From Bacteroidota bacterium (GTDB taxonomy: Bacteria; Bacteroidota; Ignavibacteria; Kapaibacteriales; Kapaibacteriaceae): a stretch of DNA of 15,846 nucleotides. The translations under genes and the position numbers were made by a program. Positions within the stretch are counted from its first letter, which is position 1, and each line of letters begins with the position of its first letter. The notes beneath the pieces are model-generated. The model had not been told where the DNA came from, did no database searches, and worked only from the letters and a program-made list of their open reading frames with translations. The stretch lies in NCBI GenBank assembly GCA_003488525.1, contig DNLG01000026.1:58173-74018 (forward strand), given 5' to 3'. Shown here piece after piece: positions 1 through 9,000 of the stretch.

Positions 1-2682
1 AACAACCCACGTTGGGGTGCTGTTGGTTACCGCTTCTTCCGCGGTCGTCCAATCAATCCGTACATCGTTCCTGGTGGTGAGCTTGTTGAAGTGGTCGCCA
101 AGAACTTCCCACCGAGCGTCGAGATCGTTGACACGCTTCGTAAGTCGGGCTGGAGCGAATCAGACATTAGCCGCTGGTTCTACACCTACCCATCTTACTT
201 CCATGCAGAAGAGTATGACAACAACGCTCTTCCGCTGGCACAGCGTGACCCAAGCAACACGAACGCTCGCTATCTGCAGCAGGACACTGTGAACTATGGC
301 TGGCTTGACTCGGTGTCATATCAGTTCCGTATTCACGTAGTTGATTCGATGCCACGATTCCTGTGGAACCACCGTTCAACTGGAGCTAGCGCGTTTGCAA
401 ATGCCGGTATGTGGAAGGGTGACACGACAATCGTTCTCGATCCAACAACGACGGATCCGGATGCATATGACAAGGCCACGCGCACGTACCTTGATACGCT
501 CCGCATGTTCAATACAACGAGCCGCGTAGCACGTCGCTTCGTTCCAGCTCCACAGGCAACACCAAACAACATCCTTGATGAGGTGTACAACAACCCTGCT
601 GGCAGTCAGAACGACACGCTGAACATTCACTTTGTGGCTAACGTGACGGACTCGCTGCGATTCCGCGCTGATATCAACACGGATGATGAGTTCGAGGACC
701 TAGCTGCTATCGATGAGAACCGTGCAGTCGTCAAGCGCCTTGGCGCATGGGACTTCCGCTACGGTCGCACGTCGTATGGCTTCCTCTCCACATCGATCCG
801 TGAAACACCAGCCGACACGTCGCTTGAGACAATCATTCAGGCTCGTCCAAGCTGGATGGCATCACGATTCCTGCGCAAGTACGAAGCCGCTGGTACAGCA
901 GATCAGTTCGCTCAGGACTTCACGACTCGCGGACGTCTCGAAGTCCGTATTGGCCGTGATCTTGCCAACGAGCTGCTGCAGCCAATCAATGACTACGATC
1001 CAGGTCGTCCATTCAACGACGACCGTAACACGGACACGGTCATGACGGTTGTTGTTAATGACGGTCACGGTGGTATCAACACACTGACCCGTCGTCTCTT
1101 CGTGAACTTCCAGCCAAGCTTGCTTGACGCGACGCTTGCAGATGCCATCGAAGATGAAGACTACAACACGCAGCTCATCGACAGTGCTCGTCGCATCAAG
1201 GTCTACGATCCGAACTTTGGTCAGACACAGGCCTTCGAACTGATCTATGCTAGCGAATCACGCGACAGCATCCAGATCGACCCATACTTTGCCGAAGCTG
1301 GATTCATCAAGTTCGATGATTCACGAAAGACGACACCTAACTGGTTGAAGATCAATCCTACATCGGGCATCCTTTATGGAACGCCACGTGTAACGGATGT
1401 TCCGTATCCAGACACAACCGTTCGTGTGACTGTTCTTGTCACGGACGCTGGTGGTCTTCGCGATATCAGAACCTATAATCTGACTATACGTGCAAAGAAT
1501 CACAACCCGACACTCCTTCAGTCACCGATCATCCGTTGCGTAGAGGCAGGAAAGCCATACACCGACACGATCCGCGTTACTGACGTTGATCTCCGCCGTA
1601 CACAGGCAGGCAACGAAGAGCTGACGTTCGAAGTGACGGAACCTTCCGGATCATGGAAGTTCTCACCAGAGAAGCTCGCCAGCCCAATCGCTGACACTCA
1701 GCGTGTAGCAATCTCTACAGACAATCTCCAGGGTAACATCGTTGATGGCCGCATCCGTATCGTTGTGATCGTAACAGATCGCCAGGGTGCAAAGGACACG
1801 TTGACGTACTCGGTTGCAGTGTCGGATGAGACTCGCTTCTCTGCTACTGTCCGTGTCGAAAACAACCTCGGTGCGTTCCAAAACCTGACGTTCGGTGTTG
1901 GCGGTTCAACAATCGCAACGCGCGGTGACGAAGCTACATCGTTCGGAAAGCTTGACTCGAACTACTGCGAGTATGAGCTGCCACCGGTTCCTTACATCGA
2001 CGTGTTCGATGCACGTTGGACTATTCCTACACGCAATGGTACGATCCGTAACATCCATCCATTCTCGAACTCCGCAGGTCAGTCGATCTATCAAGGTCGC
2101 TTCCAAGCGGGTGGTGAGACTGGCCAGAGCTCGAACTACTATCCAGTTCGACTGACATGGTGTAAGGATCAGATCCCTGCGAAGGATGCCAACAACCCAG
2201 GTTCGTATTACATCCGTGATGACCAGTCAAACGGTCAACTGTTCGACTTCAACATGAAGACGGGTACAGGAAAGTCCATTCCTAGCGTCCAAAAGCGTGA
2301 CGGCGTGAACTCCGAGTGTGATACACTTCTCATCAACATCACGTCGATTGAAGGTTTCGTCATCGTGTACGACTTCACATCACCGGTTAATGAGGAAGAG
2401 ACAGCATCAACGTTTGCTATCACAGGAGTCGCTCCTAATCCATTCGCAGGTACGACAACGATCAGCTTTAACGTGGCTTCGGCTGCTAAGGTTGGAGTCG
2501 ACATCTATGATGCAGTCGGTACGCGCGTTGCAACTGTCGCTAACGAAGTGTTTGCCGCTGGTAAGCACTCCGTGCAGTGGGATGGAACAATGAACGGTGT
2601 CGCACTTGCATCGGGCACATATACTGTTCGCATCAGCGACGGAACGAATACTGCGACGCAGCAAGTCGTAGTGATCCGCTAA
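1..2682 (+). CDS. Large secreted multidomain protein with T9SS type A sorting domain (5' end outside window)
   Basis: The frame is open from the first base (it begins N-N-P-R-W-G-A-V-G-Y), so the gene starts upstream. The GTG at 91 is only an internal valine. 893 codons are visible. About nt 1110-1500 looks like a putative-Ig/cadherin-like unit (He_PIG type), with the signature W-L-K-I-N-P-T-S-G-I-L-Y-G-T-P near nt 1342-1386 followed by V-x-V-T-D-A-G-G-L. A second similar beta-sandwich follows to about nt 1830. Nt 1840-2382 holds a module shared with the proteins at 6028 and 9214 (core E-Y-E-L-P-P-V-P ... V-F-D-A-R-W). Nt 2413-2679 is the C-terminal T9SS sorting domain (A-P-N-P-F, I-Y-D-A-V-G, S-G-T-Y-T-V-R-I, final V-V-I-R). 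In the known pathway this tail directs export across the outer membrane and is removed on attachment. Arg is almost all CGT/CGC, suggesting high expression. The specific role is unknown; adhesin or surface-layer component is possible. Confidence 0.9.
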   Translation, partial: NNPRWGAVGYRFFRGRPINPYIVPGGELVEVVAKNFPPSVEIVDTLRKSGWSESDISRWFYTYPSYFHAEEYDNNALPLAQRDPSNTNARYLQQDTVNYGWLDSVSYQFRIHVVDSMPRFLWNHRSTGASAFANAGMWKGDTTIVLDPTTTDPDAYDKATRTYLDTLRMFNTTSRVARRFVPAPQATPNNILDEVYNNPAGSQNDTLNIHFVANVTDSLRFRADINTDDEFEDLAAIDENRAVVKRLGAWDFRYGRTSYGFLSTSIRETPADTSLETIIQARPSWMASRFLRKYEAAGTADQFAQDFTTRGRLEVRIGRDLANELLQPINDYDPGRPFNDDRNTDTVMTVVVNDGHGGINTLTRRLFVNFQPSLLDATLADAIEDEDYNTQLIDSARRIKVYDPNFGQTQAFELIYASESRDSIQIDPYFAEAGFIKFDDSRKTTPNWLKINPTSGILYGTPRVTDVPYPDTTVRVTVLVTDAGGLRDIRTYNLTIRAKNHNPTLLQSPIIRCVEAGKPYTDTIRVTDVDLRRTQAGNEELTFEVTEPSGSWKFSPEKLASPIADTQRVAISTDNLQGNIVDGRIRIVVIVTDRQGAKDTLTYSVAVSDETRFSATVRVENNLGAFQNLTFGVGGSTIATRGDEATSFGKLDSNYCEYELPPVPYIDVFDARWTIPTRNGTIRNIHPFSNSAGQSIYQGRFQAGGETGQSSNYYPVRLTWCKDQIPAKDANNPGSYYIRDDQSNGQLFDFNMKTGTGKSIPSVQKRDGVNSECDTLLINITSIEGFVIVYDFTSPVNEEETASTFAITGVAPNPFAGTTTISFNVASAAKVGVDIYDAVGTRVATVANEVFAAGKHSVQWDGTMNGVALASGTYTVRISDGTNTATQQVVVIR

Positions 2683-2692
2683 AGCTATCCAT

Positions 2693-2716
2693 GGGGCCGG
2701 ACTTCGGTCCGGCCCC
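2693..2716 (+). terminator. UUCG-capped GC hairpin between two cargo genes, without T-tract
   Basis: A perfect 10-bp stem, GGGGCCGGAC (2693-2702) with GTCCGGCCCC (2707-2716), closes on a TTCG loop. C(UUCG)G is the classic extra-stable RNA tetraloop. It starts 10 nt after the stop codon. The sequence after it (CTACTTAACC) is not T-rich, so it may terminate weakly, let polymerase read on into the next gene, or protect the upstream mRNA 3' end. Confidence 0.7.
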
Positions 2717-2754
2717 CTACTTAACCGACACGAAAACAAACAAAAGAATAACTT

Positions 2755-2758
2755 GGAG
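2755..2758 (+). promoter_or_regulatory. Ribosome binding site of the 684-aa cargo gene
   Basis: GGAG lies 5 nt before the ATG at 2764. It supports that start, which also gives a good signal peptide. Confidence 0.7.
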
Positions 2759-2763
2759 TCCCT

Positions 2764-4818
2764 ATGAAGAAGCAGGTATTAATTGCCTCGGCGATTGTAC
2801 TCTGTTCATTCGCGATCGGTGCGGTTGAGGGCGTGGCTCAGCAGATCTTTAATCAGTTCCGCCAGCCCCAGCTCGTTGTAGGATTCCCGTACAGGGATCT
2901 TGACAACTGCCCCGGAGTGAGTGCAACGACAATCTCCCCTGCAGACTTTACGCTTCCGCCAACGAACGTCAACGATCTTGACGACGGCTACGCGTTCATT
3001 CAGTTCCCTGCCGGTGTTGTGTACAACTATAACGGCACGCTGTACTCGGGTGTGTATGTCAGCATCAATGGTTTCTTGACCTTCGAGCGCACGAAGCTCG
3101 TTTCCGCTAAGAACCCGATTGGTCTCTTCATCAACTCGAGCTCATACCCAGATAACGTACTTGCTCCTTTCTGGGGTGACCATCGTTTCCGCACAGCGGC
3201 TGATATCGCTGGTGGCTTCATGCCATCAAAGATTTCCTGGGCGTTTGATTTCGATCGCGACGAAAGCTGTCAGATCATCCAGCCAGCTCGTCCGTGCATC
3301 ATCGTGCAATGGAAAAACCTGAACATCAATACGTCGCCTGTTGCTGTCAACTCATCGGTAGCAAACTTCCAAGCGCGTATCTACATCGGCGGTGCCACGA
3401 ATAACAACCAGGGTGAAGTTGAATTCGCTTATGGTCAGGTCGGTGGAAACCCGAATACAACAAACACGACGGTCGTTACGCGCGGTGCTACGATCGGTAT
3501 CAAGGGCAACGGTGGTTTCCCTGGATTCCTCGCTGATTTCTGGAACGGTCTTGTATGGCAGCCAGGTGTGGGCGGTAACACGCGTACGGACTCCACTTCG
3601 GTATGGCAGCCGTCAGGCGGTCGTTCAGATGCCCGTATTCGTTTCGGATCGATCGTGTATCTCACGTTCAGTGACTGGGGTTACGGAGATGCTGACACAT
3701 CTGGTGCAATCAACCAGCGTCACTTCGATCTTCCGCAAAACCGTCGCGTAACGGCTAACGATGCACGAGTCATCATGCGTTCTATCGTTACCAAGCGTCC
3801 ACTTGACTCGATCTGGAAGCGTCAAGCATACCTTGCTGACGTCAACCATTCAGGTCGTTACTACTTCACAAAGCTTAAGAGAGATTTCTCTGGCGACTCT
3901 CTGCAGCCAGGTACGAGCAACATTGTGATTTGGCGTCGCACGATCGACATTGAGCAATTCTTCCCAGGTCAGGGCGTTGGTCCAAACACAAACAAGCAAG
4001 TTGTTCGCGTCATGTTCGAAGGCGACGGTCTGTACGGGGCTGACGGTAAGGCACCTGATGTCAGCAGCCTCAATCAGATCTATTACGAGGCAACTGAGTA
4101 TGACGCAGGTCTGATCATGCGTTATCTCTCGGGTCGTCTCCCATACCTTCCGTGGATCTACGACATCGACACAACCGGACCTGACTTCGGTAAGGTTACG
4201 CTGGATAATGTTGCCGACAATGTACGTTTCGGAGCGCCGACCAACGTTGGTGGTGGTCTTGTGCAGGTTCCTGTGTTTCTGAACGGAAACCATGATGGAG
4301 CTTTCGGTGTGCGCTTTGGCACGAACTCGGACATCGTCTCTGTAACTCCAGTTGTTGGTGAGTCGAATGTGGTTTCGAGTGACAACGGTACAGATGTCGC
4401 TGTCATCGCCGGTAATGGCTCATTCGATGGAAACCAGCCCGTGGCTCTCGTAACGATGAAGGAGTCTGATGTCTTGACCTTCAGCGACGTGCGCTTCAAC
4501 GAAGCAACAGTTCCTAACCACACGATCCGTATGGTTGAGAACGATGACGCCAATGTGTCGGCATATCCAAATCCGGTGACCTCGACAATGGCTCTTGCTA
4601 TCAATGCTGAGGTGAGCGGCAATCTTACGGTGCGTGTCTATGACATGTTCGGAAAGATTGTGAATACGGTTTATGACGGCTCAGTATCAGCAGGTGCGTT
4701 CAGCACGACGTGGAATACAACCGACATGTCAGGCGTTGCCGTGGCAGCTGGTTCATACATCGTGCGCATCGAAGGTGCCGGCGTGTCGGCGGTGAAGGTT
4801 GTCAACGTCGTCCGCTGA
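2764..4818 (+). CDS. Secreted protein with dockerin-like and cohesin-like segments and T9SS sorting domain
   Basis: 684 aa. Residues 1-25 are a Sec signal peptide (M-K-K start, hydrophobic core, G-V-A-Q-Q). Residues about 65-300 form a beta-rich domain resembling nidogen-type sandwiches (V-Y-V-S-I-N-G-F-L-T-F, then N-V-L-A-P-F-W-G-D at about 131-139). Residues about 307-465 hold three dockerin-type helices or loops: G-D-A-D-T-S-G with T-A-N-D-A-R-V-I-M-R, then A-D-V-N-H-S-G, then T-E-Y-D-A-G-L-I-M-R-Y-L-S-G with L-P-W. Residues about 484-580 look cohesin-like (V-Q-V-P-V-F-L-N-G). Residues 597-684 are the T9SS tail (A-Y-P-N-P, V-Y-D-M-F-G-K, G-S-Y-I-V-R, final N-V-V-R). The gene follows the upstream cargo gene by 81 nt and the next cargo gene starts at its 3' end. 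Domain names are recognised from motifs only. Substrate or partner is unknown; an extracellular scaffold or matrix protein is an inference. Confidence 0.9.
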   Translation: MKKQVLIASAIVLCSFAIGAVEGVAQQIFNQFRQPQLVVGFPYRDLDNCPGVSATTISPADFTLPPTNVNDLDDGYAFIQFPAGVVYNYNGTLYSGVYVSINGFLTFERTKLVSAKNPIGLFINSSSYPDNVLAPFWGDHRFRTAADIAGGFMPSKISWAFDFDRDESCQIIQPARPCIIVQWKNLNINTSPVAVNSSVANFQARIYIGGATNNNQGEVEFAYGQVGGNPNTTNTTVVTRGATIGIKGNGGFPGFLADFWNGLVWQPGVGGNTRTDSTSVWQPSGGRSDARIRFGSIVYLTFSDWGYGDADTSGAINQRHFDLPQNRRVTANDARVIMRSIVTKRPLDSIWKRQAYLADVNHSGRYYFTKLKRDFSGDSLQPGTSNIVIWRRTIDIEQFFPGQGVGPNTNKQVVRVMFEGDGLYGADGKAPDVSSLNQIYYEATEYDAGLIMRYLSGRLPYLPWIYDIDTTGPDFGKVTLDNVADNVRFGAPTNVGGGLVQVPVFLNGNHDGAFGVRFGTNSDIVSVTPVVGESNVVSSDNGTDVAVIAGNGSFDGNQPVALVTMKESDVLTFSDVRFNEATVPNHTIRMVENDDANVSAYPNPVTSTMALAINAEVSGNLTVRVYDMFGKIVNTVYDGSVSAGAFSTTWNTTDMSGVAVAAGSYIVRIEGAGVSAVKVVNVVR

Positions 4819-4843
4819 TAGAAACGTAAACGTTCTCGCGAAA

Positions 4844-5992
4844 ATGATTGTGCAAATGATCGTGCTGGTCGTCGGATTGACGATCAGCACGGTCAACGCA
4901 CAAGACACACTTCGGATCAACTCGCTGAGAGTGGTCGATGTGTGTTCAGGCGAAAAGAGCTGGTTGATGAGTCTATCACTTGGTTCCATCAACTTCTCGG
5001 ACAGCCTCGAGTCCTTTGACATTTCAATCGGTTATGATCGATCGATCATTCGTCCTACCGCAGCACTCAAAGAGGGAACTCTTGCAGCGCAGATGTCCAA
5101 CGGCCCGATACTAAATGTTGTCGTGCCGAACGAGATGAGGATTTACGGGTTCAACATCGCACGATCCGTCGCCGGTAGCCTTCCGTTGTTTGCTGTTACG
5201 GGTGATTTTCTTGGAGAATGCAGCTCGGTGGGAACGCTTACGCTACCATTTGAACCTGACTTCAATGGAGAATTCAAGAGAAAGTTCACGGTCCGCCGCC
5301 TTGATTCGATCACGGCTATCAACAAGAGGAAGCCAGATGCAACAAGCGGATGTGAGTTTGACGATAAAGCTGTGACGATGAGTGATTCGGAAACTGAAGT
5401 CTCAGTGGGATTAAAGCTCACCAAGTTGGACAAGGATTCAACTGCCAGTTACAGAGTCATCTTCTCGTTTGACAGGACTTCAGACTCATCTTTGGTAGAG
5501 ATCGATTCAATCAATGTTCTTGGGTGTCGTGTTGATAGCATCAGCATTACATCGATAGGTGCGGAAGCTTTCATCTCTGCGGTGGTACAGGACCAGCCCA
5601 AGGTTGATGTTGTTGTGCGACGAAGGTCAATGGAAGCATCGGGCAGGATGAAACTTTCAGCTGTTGTAAAAGATGAGTCTCTATGTGGTTGTGTCCTCCC
5701 AACGCTGACAGACACCATAGATATTGAGATCGATCGACCGAATGTAAATGTCTCTACATCTACGGATGATGACGCATGTACGATTTCAATTCGCTCTGGC
5801 GAAGTAATTGGCATGTGTGTTCATTCGGGGATGAAAACGCTGACACTACGAGACCTAACTGGTCGAGAAGTACAGCGGATCGAAACTGGCAGCCTTCCGG
5901 TTGTCATGACGACATCCAACGTGTCTTCTGGCATGTACTTTGTTACGCTTTTGTGTAGTGAAGGCCATGCATCAAATCTGATTCTGAAATGA
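4844..5992 (+). CDS. Cysteine-rich exported protein, cohesin-like N-terminus, degenerate sorting tail
   Basis: About 382 aa from the ATG at 4844, which begins a hydrophobic leader ending V-N-A before Q-D-T. The leader lacks positive charge. A TTG at 4799, overlapping the upstream stop codon, would add 15 residues including R8 and K15, so the start is uncertain. No clear Shine-Dalgarno precedes either start. The first about 150 mature residues resemble cohesin-like sandwiches (F-D-I-S-I-G-Y-D-R, then G-T-L-T-L-P-F). The C-terminus has L-R-D-L-T-G-R-E-V and S-S-G-M-Y-F-V-T-L, the pattern of a T9SS tail, but lacks the Pro-Asn-Pro motif and ends L-I-L-K. Nine cysteines are present. Arg uses AGA/AGG in 8 of 22 codons, unlike the CGT/CGC-biased neighbours. 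The stop overlaps an ATG (ATGA) just before the next gene. Function is not recognised. Confidence 0.82.
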   Translation: MIVQMIVLVVGLTISTVNAQDTLRINSLRVVDVCSGEKSWLMSLSLGSINFSDSLESFDISIGYDRSIIRPTAALKEGTLAAQMSNGPILNVVVPNEMRIYGFNIARSVAGSLPLFAVTGDFLGECSSVGTLTLPFEPDFNGEFKRKFTVRRLDSITAINKRKPDATSGCEFDDKAVTMSDSETEVSVGLKLTKLDKDSTASYRVIFSFDRTSDSSLVEIDSINVLGCRVDSISITSIGAEAFISAVVQDQPKVDVVVRRRSMEASGRMKLSAVVKDESLCGCVLPTLTDTIDIEIDRPNVNVSTSTDDDACTISIRSGEVIGMCVHSGMKTLTLRDLTGREVQRIETGSLPVVMTTSNVSSGMYFVTLLCSEGHASNLILK

Positions 5993-6015
5993 AAAATCAA
6001 CTGATCAACTCATCT

Positions 6016-6021
6016 GAGGAG
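6016..6021 (+). promoter_or_regulatory. Strong ribosome binding site deciding the start of the 1037-aa gene
   Basis: GAGGAG sits 6 nt before the ATG at 6028. An earlier in-frame ATG at 5989, overlapping the previous stop, has no such site and would bury the signal peptide. 6028 is therefore the start. Confidence 0.8.
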
Positions 6022-6027
6022 TGTACT

Positions 6028-9000
6028 ATGAATCGTCGTTATGCTCTGTGGAGCGGCGGTACCAAGTTTGGTGTCGTTGCCCTCCTTGCGGCATTGATCG
6101 GACTTGGATCCGTCATGCTCCAGGCACAGAACAAGCCTGAGCTGCCGACGCTCTCGTTGACGGGAGACGGGGCAAGCTGGAACCGCAATGTCTATCCTGA
6201 TGGTCGTATCTGGTCGTCAAGCCGCGGACCTAATGGAGAGCGCACACTTCTAGTACCTGTGTACGTGAAGAATTGTTGGAGGTCGACTGCGATCTATGAA
6301 GCGTTTCCAATCTATAGCTTCAAGTTCAAGGTCCAATTCGATAGCGCCGCTCTTGAATTCATCGGAATTGAAAAGAACGGTCCACTTCGCGGTCCACAGA
6401 TGACTCCGGTCTCATGTCTTGCCAAGGACTTTGAATTTTCGGTTTCGGTTGCACGCGATACTTCGTATCAGCGAGTGATCGCAGCTCCGATTCAAAACCG
6501 TCTTCGCGGCAAGCGCGCGATGATTACGGCCATCTCATCGAAGCCACTCCCACAGACTGGTGACGTGACTCTTCCTTGCGATCAGCGTCCGTACACAGAG
6601 CTGGTGTATCTCCGCTTCCGTGTTATTGCCAATACGGCGATCGACCCTGTGAGCGCTCGTACGCCGCTCATCATCACCAATGACACGCTCTACTACAACG
6701 ACTTTGCCATGGGCAAGCAGATCCCATTCCCTGGTGATCCTGCTCCTGACGAGTATGCAGGTCTTGGTGGTATCGACAACTATTTCGTAGATGCTTTCGG
6801 TGTTGATCAAATCCGTGATCCACTTCGTCCATCACGTCGTGGTATGATCTGGCTTGAAGTAACAGACGTTGCTCCACGCCTGTCGTTCACGAACGTTGCA
6901 AATCCTGCATTCCGCCTGGCCGATTCCGTGAATGGTTCGCTTGGTTCACAATGGTATGTTGTTGATCCGATCACCGTTGACTACGGAACACCGTATGACG
7001 ATCAAGCTGGTGGTATCGGAACGCGTGATGTTGACGTCATTAATGCAGTGACTGGTTCACGTGCCTACGACATCATGGTTCAGTCGGACAACAAGTGGCT
7101 GAAGTTCAAGTCCTTCACCAAGGGTGGTGGCGGACAGACGGAACTGAACCCATTCCCTAACCCGGTCCGTGAAGGATACATCCAGTACATGGACAAGGGT
7201 ATCCTTGGAAGTACGGTTGGTGTCGACCCACAAGGTAATGCCACTGTCGGTCAGCGTGACCTTAATCTCCGCATCATTTGCGATCCAAACGAACTGCCAA
7301 ATGGTGACGAGCAAGAAGTCACAGGCACGTACGTTGGATACCTGACATTCAAGTCGAATTCGCTTGATGTCTCGCCTGTGCGTCTCAAGGTGACATTCAT
7401 CTACTTCCGCACCCCGTATGAGCCTAACGTGTTTGACGAGAATGAGAACTGGAAGCGTAGCCAAGAGTTCCTTGGACGCGGTATCACACTCCAGGTTCGC
7501 AACTCGAACACACCGAATGAGATCACGTATGTAACGTTCGGTGTCGGCAACCGTGCAACAGACAACATTGACACGCTCTTCGGCGAAACCACTTACGCCA
7601 CTGACATCAACCCAACACAATTTGCAGCTCGCTTCTATCCGAAGGACAACACGGGCAAGCTTCTTGTGCCAAACGGTCTTGGTGATCTCTGGGCAGGTAC
7701 GGCTCAGCGACCAAAGAGCGCTTCACGTGACATCCGTTCAATCTATTCGGACACGACTCTTGCCTATACCTGTCGCTTCAGCGCCGGTGGAGACTTGAAC
7801 TATCCGATCGTTGTTGCTTGGAACACAGACGAATTCTCGCCTGGCTCGGAACTCTTCATCCGTGACACGCTGAATGGTTCACGTTTCAACGTCAACATGC
7901 GTGCCGGTACAGTACTTGGTGGAACACGCCAGTCATACACGATCCGTGACGCCGATATCAAGTCGTTTGTTATCGAATACACGCTTCCGAAGGTCGCCCG
8001 TTTCCCTGTCATCAATAAGGGCTGGAATCTTCTTTCGGTACCTGTCAACCCATCGTCGAGCTACTGGAAGGACATCTTCAAGAACGCACTGAACATCCCA
8101 GTTCGTTTCTCGCAGAATACCTACCAGACAAACGAAACAAACCTGAATCCAGGCGTTGGCTACTTCGTAAAGTACAGTGACGAAGTCGACAAGACGATTG
8201 CGGGATCACGCATTCGTCTGATCGATGACCTCACCTACACAACGCGTCTGTTCGAAGGTTGGAACACGGTTGGATCTCTCTCGTTCCCAACATCAATCGA
8301 AAACCTGTCGATCCTTCCTTACGGAACGGGTTCGCTGCCAACGCGTCTCGGCGATGTCTATGGTTACGTAACGAACCGTGGATATCAGGCAGTGACGGAA
8401 ATCGAACCAGGTCTTGGTTACTGGATCAAGATCACGGGTCAGGGCTACCTGAAGCTCGGTCTGGCTCCTAAGGCTTCGATCAACACCATGGCTGCCCGTG
8501 AAGCAGTTGAGACAAACTCAACACGTATTTCGGTTGCCGATGCATCGAACAATGTTGGAACAGTGTTTGTCGCTCCTTCGGGCATCATTGACAACAAGTC
8601 AATGTTCGAACTGCCTCCAACTCCACCACAGGGAATCTTCGACGTTCGCTTTACCTCACAGTCAAGCATCGAAGACGAAAAGAATCCGACGGTGGCGATC
8701 CAGGGCGTGACGTTCCCAGTGACCGTCACGATCAACAACCCACGTACAACATACACGGTTGTTAACCCAATCTCTGGTGCCGTTCTTGGAACTGCAGTCG
8801 CAGGTCGTCCTAACGTGATCACAATCACCGACGCACGCACACCGTACATCCGTCTTATGGGCGAAGAAGCACAAGCCGGTTCGCTCAACGTCAACGTGAC
8901 ACCAAATCCTGTCAATGGTACAGGTCTTGTTAACGTTGTCGTTCCAGAAGCTGGAACGGTTTCTGTGACGGTATTCGATGCAGTTGGTCAAGCGGTCATG

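Noticed and set aside
5035-5048. Perfect 14-bp palindrome TGATCGATCGATCA
   Set aside because: It lies within a coding sequence (Y-D-R-S-I-I-R); GATC/CGATCG runs recur elsewhere in the window, so it is probably chance.
5989-6027. ATG overlapping the previous stop as start of the 1037-aa gene
   Set aside because: The GAGGAG site and the signal peptide both point to the ATG at 6028.
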